Shown here: piece by piece, positions 60,646 to 64,000 of the stretch | Position numbering within the stretch: position 1 is the first letter of the stretch | How the letters are laid out: each line of letters begins with the position of its first letter | Assembly (NCBI RefSeq): GCF_001426745.1 | Contig: NZ_LMFI01000010.1 | Location: forward strand, 1,226,672 to 1,290,671 | Length of the DNA: 64,000 nt | From: Nocardioides sp. Root140 | Lineage (GTDB): Bacteria > Actinomycetota > Actinomycetes > Propionibacteriales > Nocardioidaceae | Direction: 5' to 3' | Notes under the pieces: generated by a model | Databases searched by the model: none | Seen by the model: only the letters and a program-made list of their open reading frames with translations | Told to the model about the DNA's origin: nothing | Translations under genes and position numbers: made by a program

Positions 60646-60663
60646 GGCTAGTTGCACCTAGCC
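60646..60663 (+). terminator. Small hairpin after the lipoprotein gene
   Basis: GGCTAG (60646-60651) and CTAGCC (60658-60663) form a 6-bp stem with a 6-nt loop about 20 nt after the lipoprotein stop. There is no T-run; weak terminator candidate. Its right arm runs into the arylsulfotransferase remnant. Confidence 0.3.
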
Positions 60664-60786
60664 GCCACGTTGACGACACCCTGGCTAGGCCCGGGTCCGG
60701 CGCACCGCACCCTCACGGTCCGGGGCACCTCGGTGGCGCCGTACCCGCGAAGCGACACGGTGGGAGTCATCGCGACGACCCGGTGA
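60661..60786 (+). pseudogene. Remnant of the arylsulfotransferase 3' end
   Basis: The stretch matches the end of the arylsulfotransferase gene: first CACGTTGACGAC and CCCTGGCT, then, after an internal loss of about 57 nt, CGGCACCTCGGTGGCGCCGT-type sequence and the GTACCCGCGAAGCGACACG block, ending GTCATCGCGACGACC and a TGA at 60784-60786. Only the last part of the gene survives. With the SDR remnant on the other side, it marks a second SDR-arylsulfotransferase copy whose middle has been lost. Confidence 0.8.
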
Positions 60787-60819
60787 GTGGCCACGGCCCT
60801 TGCCGCAATCGAGCGTAAG

Positions 60820-60838
60820 CGGTAACTTACCGTTCGTG
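60820..60838 (+). promoter_or_regulatory. Palindromic operator on a leaderless ArsR promoter
   Basis: CGGTAACTTACCG (60820-60832) is a perfect palindrome around a central C. It contains TAACTT (60823-60828), a TAnnnT -10 box, 7 nt before the GTG at 60836. A repressor bound here would cover the promoter, so ArsR autoregulation is likely. Confidence 0.6.
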
Positions 60839-61162
60839 ACCACTTACGTAGTTGATGCCTGGGCGGCGCTGGCCGATCCGAGCAGGCGCGAGATCTTCGC
60901 CCGCCTCTCGACCCGACCCCGTTCGGTCACCGACCTGGCCGGGGAGCTGCCGATCAGTCGACCGGCGGTCTCCCAGCACCTGCGCGTGCTCAAGGAGGCC
61001 GCCCTGGTGCGAGTCCGCGCCGAGGGCACCCGCCGGATCTACTCCGCAGACCCGAACGGGCTGCAGGCGATGCGCGCGGAGCTCGAGTCCTTCTGGGGCG
61101 CGGCACTGACCAATTTCAAGCAGCTCGCCGAGGCCACCACCCACGAAACGCCGGAATTGTGA
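60836..61162 (+). CDS. ArsR-family transcriptional repressor
   Basis: A 108-residue winged-helix regulator. GTG 60836 is preferred because of the leaderless promoter just upstream; longer frames lack support. It starts TTYVVDAWAALADPSRREIF, and the recognition helix region is LPISRPAVSQHLRVLKEAALV. No ELCVCDL-type metal site is present, so it belongs to the metal-free group that typically pairs with an SRPBCC gene. The stop is followed by that partner 23 nt later. It probably represses its own operon. Confidence 0.88.
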   Translation: MTTYVVDAWAALADPSRREIFARLSTRPRSVTDLAGELPISRPAVSQHLRVLKEAALVRVRAEGTRRIYSADPNGLQAMRAELESFWGAALTNFKQLAEATTHETPEL

Positions 61163-61185
61163 ACAGCGATGAAGAGGAGCAACTG

Positions 61186-61668
61186 ATGACGCACGCACAA
61201 CAGGAAGAGACCGTCCGGCTCGGGATCACCGTCGCGGTGTCCGCAGAGCGGGCCTTCCAGGTGTTCACCGAACAGTTCGACCAGATCAAGCCCCGAGAGC
61301 ACAACCTGCTCGCCCCGGAGGCGATCGCGGAGACGGTCTTCGAGACCCGGGTCGGCGGCTTCGTCTATGACCGTGGCGAGAACGGCTCGGTGTGCCGATG
61401 GGCACGCGTGCTGGCCTTCGACCCTCCCCACCGGTTCGTGATCAGCTGGGACATCTCACCGACCTGGCAACTGGTCACTGACCCCGCCCACGCCAGCGAG
61501 GTCGAAGTGACCTTCACCCCGGAGGGCCCCACCCAGACCCGGGTCGAGCTGGAGCACCGGCACTTCGAGCGTCACGGCGAGGGCTGGGAGTCGGTGCGCG
61601 ACGGTGTCGTCGGCGACGGCGGCTGGCCGCTCTACCTCCAGAGGTACGTCGACGCACTCGGGGACTGA
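61186..61668 (+). CDS. SRPBCC (AHSA1-like) domain protein
   Basis: A 160-residue protein of the START/AHSA1 helix-grip fold. ATG 61186 follows GAGGAG with 6-nt spacing; the GTG at 61159 overlapping the ArsR stop is an alternative. Features are GITVAVSAERAFQVFTEQFD at the start, FETRVGGFVYDRGENG in the middle, and the closing EVEVTFTPEGPTQTRVELEH strands with a C-terminal helix ending in GGWPLYLQRYV. Proteins of this type bind hydrophobic ligands and are regularly encoded with ArsR repressors. The ligand is unknown. Confidence 0.85.
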   Translation: MTHAQQEETVRLGITVAVSAERAFQVFTEQFDQIKPREHNLLAPEAIAETVFETRVGGFVYDRGENGSVCRWARVLAFDPPHRFVISWDISPTWQLVTDPAHASEVEVTFTPEGPTQTRVELEHRHFERHGEGWESVRDGVVGDGGWPLYLQRYVDALGD

Positions 61669-61698
61669 TCGCTGCCTCGTCGCTGCTTGATCGGGAGA

Positions 61699-61740
61699 TG
61701 TACAAGAACTCTTGTGCAATCCGGAGGTCGTGCCTAGCGT
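61699..61740 (+). promoter_or_regulatory. Palindromic operator and leaderless promoter of the second ArsR gene
   Basis: TGTACAAGAACTCTTGTGCA (61699-61718) is a palindrome with ACAAGA/TCTTGT arms and two mismatched pairs. TAGCGT (61735-61740) is the -10 box, 7 nt before the ATG at 61748. The palindrome overlaps the -35 position, which fits autorepression. Confidence 0.6.
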
Positions 61741-61747
61741 CCTGCGC

Positions 61748-62302
61748 ATGACCTCCATCGAGACCCTTCGCGCGGTGCACCACCCGACCCGCCGACGCAT
61801 CATGGAATACCTCGGAGTGCACGGCCCGAGCCAGGTCACCACCCTGGCCGGCGCGCTCGACGAGCAGGTCGGCAGCATCAGCCACCACCTGCGCATGCTC
61901 GAGCGCGTCGAGATCGTCGAGCGGGCGCCCGAGCTCTCCACCGACGGCCGCACCAGCTGGTGGCGCACCCCGCCGGACAACACGATCACCTGGTCGGTCG
62001 ACGACTTCGCCGACAACCCGGCCGACCGCATGCAGGCCAAGGCCGCGGAGAAGCTCAACGTCGAGTTCCAGATCGGCAAGCTCGCGGCGTGGAAACGCAG
62101 CAAGGACCGGGCCGACGCCGTGTGGCGCGAGGCCGCCTTCAGCTCCGACACCTCCACCCTGGCCAGTGCCGACGAGCTCGCCGAGCTGTCGGGACTGCTG
62201 CAGGAGACGGTGCGCGCCTGGGTCGCCTCGATCGACAGGACCGACGGCCGCGAACGCCAGCCGGTCTTCGTCTTCGCCCACGGCTTCCCGACCAGGCCAT
62301 GA
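61748..62302 (+). CDS. ArsR-like winged-helix regulator
   Basis: A 184-residue regulator. The leaderless ATG 61748 fixes the start. The winged helix is at residues 1-85: TLRAVHHPTRRRIMEYLGVH and TTLAGALDEQVGSISHHLRM, then the wing with APELSTDGRTSWWRTP. The C-terminal 95 residues are helical and may bind a ligand or dimerise. Its stop overlaps the MFS start (ATGA), so it probably controls that transporter and itself through the palindrome upstream. Confidence 0.85.
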   Translation: MTSIETLRAVHHPTRRRIMEYLGVHGPSQVTTLAGALDEQVGSISHHLRMLERVEIVERAPELSTDGRTSWWRTPPDNTITWSVDDFADNPADRMQAKAAEKLNVEFQIGKLAAWKRSKDRADAVWREAAFSSDTSTLASADELAELSGLLQETVRAWVASIDRTDGRERQPVFVFAHGFPTRP

Positions 62303-63540
62303 GCACCCCCGCCGCTCCCACGACCACCCCTCCGGTCGCGGCACCGCCCTTCGCGCGTGACCGCCTCGTCCACGCCTGGGTCCTGGTGAAGTCGCTCTCC
62401 GACGCAGGCGACGCGCTCTGGACGATCGCCCTGGCCTGGACCGCCGTACAGGTCGCCAGCCCGGCCATGGCCGGCATCGTGGTCGCCGCCGGCACGATCC
62501 CGCGGGCCGTCGTCCTGCTGGTCGGCGGAGTCGTCGCCGACCGATACGACTCCCGCATGGTGATGGTGCTCGCCAACGCCGTGCGCGTCGTCGTGCTGGT
62601 CGCGACCGCGGTCTGGGTGACCGCCACCGGTCCCTCGATCGAGGTGCTGCTGGTCGCCGCGATCGCGTTCGGCATCTCCGACGCGGTCTACGAGCCGGCC
62701 GGCTCCACGATCAGCCGCCAGATGGTCCGGCCCGCAGACCTGCCGGCGTACGGCGGGCTGGCCCAGACCGGCAGTCGTCTCGGCACCATGGGCGGCTCCG
62801 CGGTGGGCGGCTTCCTCGTCGCGCACCACGGCATCGAGGGCAGTGCTTCCGTCGACGCACTCACCTTCGTGGGAGTGGTGGCCTTCCTCGTCATCTGGTT
62901 GCGGCCGCGCCATCCGCTCGACCGCGCCGAGGCCGAGCCGGTGCTGCGCAGCATCCGCAGCGGCTTCGGACACCTGGGTCGTACGCCGGTCACCCGGACG
63001 CTCGTGCTGGCGCTCTCCGGCCTCAACCTCGCGGTCACGCCGGCCCTCGGCCTGGGCATTCCGCTGCGCGCCTCGGCCGAGGGGTGGGGCGCCCAGGCTG
63101 TGGGGCTGCTCGAGGCGCTGGTCGGGCTCGGCGCCGCCGTGGGGGCCCTCGCGATGCTGCGCTGGCGCGTGCGGTTCCCCGCCCGGATCGGGTTCATCTG
63201 CCTGGTCGTGCAGGGGCTCTCGATACCGCTCCTGGGACTCGGTCCGTTGTGGTTGGCCGGTGCCGCCTGCTTCGTGATCGGGGTGACCGCGGGTGTCGCC
63301 TCGGCGCTGCTCGGATCGGTCTTCGTGGCCACCGTGGACGGCGCCTACTTCGGCCGGATGGTCTCGATCCAGAAGCTCGGCGACGACGTGTTGATGCCCG
63401 TCGCGATGGTCGCGTTCGGCGCGCTGGCCGGACTCACGTCGGTCGCGACGGCGCTGTGCGTCTTCGGCATCTCGATGGGGCTCCTGATGCTGTGGCCTCT
63501 GAGCAGCCGGGTGCTGATGTCGCTGCGCCTCGGCGACTGA
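62299..63540 (+). CDS. MFS transporter
   Basis: A 413-residue, 12-helix major facilitator. ATG 62299 overlaps the regulator stop (ATGA). After a Pro/Ala/Thr-rich 25-residue N-terminus, the helices begin with WVLVKSLSDAGDALWTIALAW. Motif A-like GGVVADRYDSRMVMVL lies in the 2-3 loop. GSALLGSVFVATVDGAYFGR-type sequence in helices 10-11 resembles EntS-like exporters. It is coupled to the ArsR-like gene, so the regulator probably senses its substrate. The substrate is unknown. Confidence 0.87.
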   Translation: MSTPAAPTTTPPVAAPPFARDRLVHAWVLVKSLSDAGDALWTIALAWTAVQVASPAMAGIVVAAGTIPRAVVLLVGGVVADRYDSRMVMVLANAVRVVVLVATAVWVTATGPSIEVLLVAAIAFGISDAVYEPAGSTISRQMVRPADLPAYGGLAQTGSRLGTMGGSAVGGFLVAHHGIEGSASVDALTFVGVVAFLVIWLRPRHPLDRAEAEPVLRSIRSGFGHLGRTPVTRTLVLALSGLNLAVTPALGLGIPLRASAEGWGAQAVGLLEALVGLGAAVGALAMLRWRVRFPARIGFICLVVQGLSIPLLGLGPLWLAGAACFVIGVTAGVASALLGSVFVATVDGAYFGRMVSIQKLGDDVLMPVAMVAFGALAGLTSVATALCVFGISMGLLMLWPLSSRVLMSLRLGD

Positions 63541-63633
63541 GCGGCCCGTTGCGTCGCCGTACGACGGCACTTGTGCGGTGGTGCTGACGGTTCGCCCGTG
63601 TCATGCCGCGTGTGGAGCGACCGTAACCCCGCG

Positions 63634-64000
63634 TTACTCGTGGTCGGGGAGGTCGGCGCGCAGCTTGTCGAGCCGGGCTCTGAGCAGGTCGGTGCGGTGG
63701 GCGTTGCCGTGCAGGCCGACGTAGCGCGAGCCGAACACGGCAAGCAAGGCGTCGTCGAGGCGGCGTACGGCGCCGGCGGGGTACTTGTAGCCCATGCGTG
63801 CGTCGATCGAGTCGGTGTCGATCGAGGTGAGCAGCCCGGCCAGCTCGTCGAGCGACGTGATGCCGAGCTCGAGCAACAGGCCCGAGACCCACGCGTAGTG
63901 GTCGCCGCGCGACCAGCCGACGTCGGCGTACTGCGTGTTGAGGAAGGTGGCCAGCTCCTTCGCGTCGATGCGCGGGTCCTCCTCGTCCGCCTCGTCGCGC
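63634..64000 (-). CDS. Hypothetical protein, C-terminal part (cut by window edge)
   Basis: The reading frame continues without stop to the window end, so the start lies outside. About 121 residues are visible. It opens with an acidic stretch (RDEADEEDPRIDAKELA), then QYADVGWSRGDHYAWVSGLL, LDELAGLLTSIDTDSIDARM, and ends VGLHGNAHRTDLLRARLDKL. Mostly helical. I do not recognise the family with confidence. It is convergent with the MFS gene across 93 nt that hold a short GCCGT/ACGGC hairpin. Confidence 0.6.
   Translation of the reverse strand, partial: RDEADEEDPRIDAKELATFLNTQYADVGWSRGDHYAWVSGLLLELGITSLDELAGLLTSIDTDSIDARMGYKYPAGAVRRLDDALLAVFGSRYVGLHGNAHRTDLLRARLDKLRADLPDHE

Noticed and set aside
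57943..60650. An intact integrative element
   Set aside because: No integrase, transposase, target-site repeats or tRNA end could be found around the insert.
60582..60818. A 78-codon frame across the lipoprotein end and the arylsulfotransferase remnant
   Set aside because: It runs out of frame through the lipoprotein gene and lacks a ribosome site; the remnant explains the sequence.
1..64000. tRNA, rRNA or other structured RNA genes
   Set aside because: Intergenic gaps were read by eye for tRNA-like arms and conserved RNA blocks; none was convincing. A covariance search would be needed to exclude small RNAs.

Overview
The window is GC-rich, densely coded DNA of an actinobacterium, most likely Nocardioides or a close relative (inference). 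The signs are a complete six-gene Mce transporter operon with Mce-associated membrane proteins, a luciferase-like oxidoreductase of the F420 type, a WS/DGAT acyltransferase, an actinobacterial-type secreted protein at the left edge, leaderless genes with a TAnnnT box 6-7 nt before the start codon, and heavy use of 4-nt stop/start overlaps. Most of the window is a lipid uptake and catabolism region.

Layout. 1-6.3 kb is regulatory: the start of a secreted protein, two paralogous GAF-LuxR regulators, two Mce-associated proteins, a nitronate-monooxygenase-like flavoprotein and a TetR-like protein with two TetR modules. 6.4-14.1 kb is a minus-strand operon for a carboxylation-dependent acyl-CoA pathway (carboxylase beta and alpha, two enoyl-CoA hydratases, a DinB-like protein, AtuA). 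14.2-33.3 kb is one long minus-strand operon: acyl-CoA synthetase, aldehyde dehydrogenase, RibBA, flavin reductase, two YrbE/MlaE permeases, an Mce ATPase, six Mce proteins, an MMPL protein, a PpiC-type foldase and a small membrane protein. 33.4-38.6 kb holds a seven-helix membrane protein, two SnoaL-like proteins, an SCP2-like protein, an acyl-CoA dehydrogenase-like protein, two small ORFs, an SMR efflux protein and a VOC protein. 38.6-46.2 kb is a triacylglycerol/phospholipid operon (acyl-CoA synthetase, PlsB, HAD-PlsC, WS/DGAT, alpha/beta hydrolase). 46.4-52.0 kb is a beta-oxidation operon (thiolase, FadB-like, LLM oxidoreductase, acyl-CoA dehydrogenase).

The right end differs. Behind a DNA glycosylase and an MFS gene is a 21-bp phased repeat array, then an atypical zinc-ribbon SDR and an arylsulfotransferase-like gene. 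Degraded 3' ends of a second SDR and a second arylsulfotransferase gene flank a less GC-rich insert that carries a dead vapBC module, a secreted six-cysteine protein and a lipoprotein. Two leaderless ArsR genes with palindromic operators follow, with SRPBCC and MFS partners.

How it may work together (inference): Mce proteins import a lipid, synthetases activate it, and carboxylation plus beta-oxidation degrade it or the TAG operon stores it. Several catabolic promoters share a C-tract/G-tract dyad ending in GGGTGA placed 22-23 nt before the -10 box. This looks like one regulon and the tandem LuxR proteins are the obvious candidate regulators.
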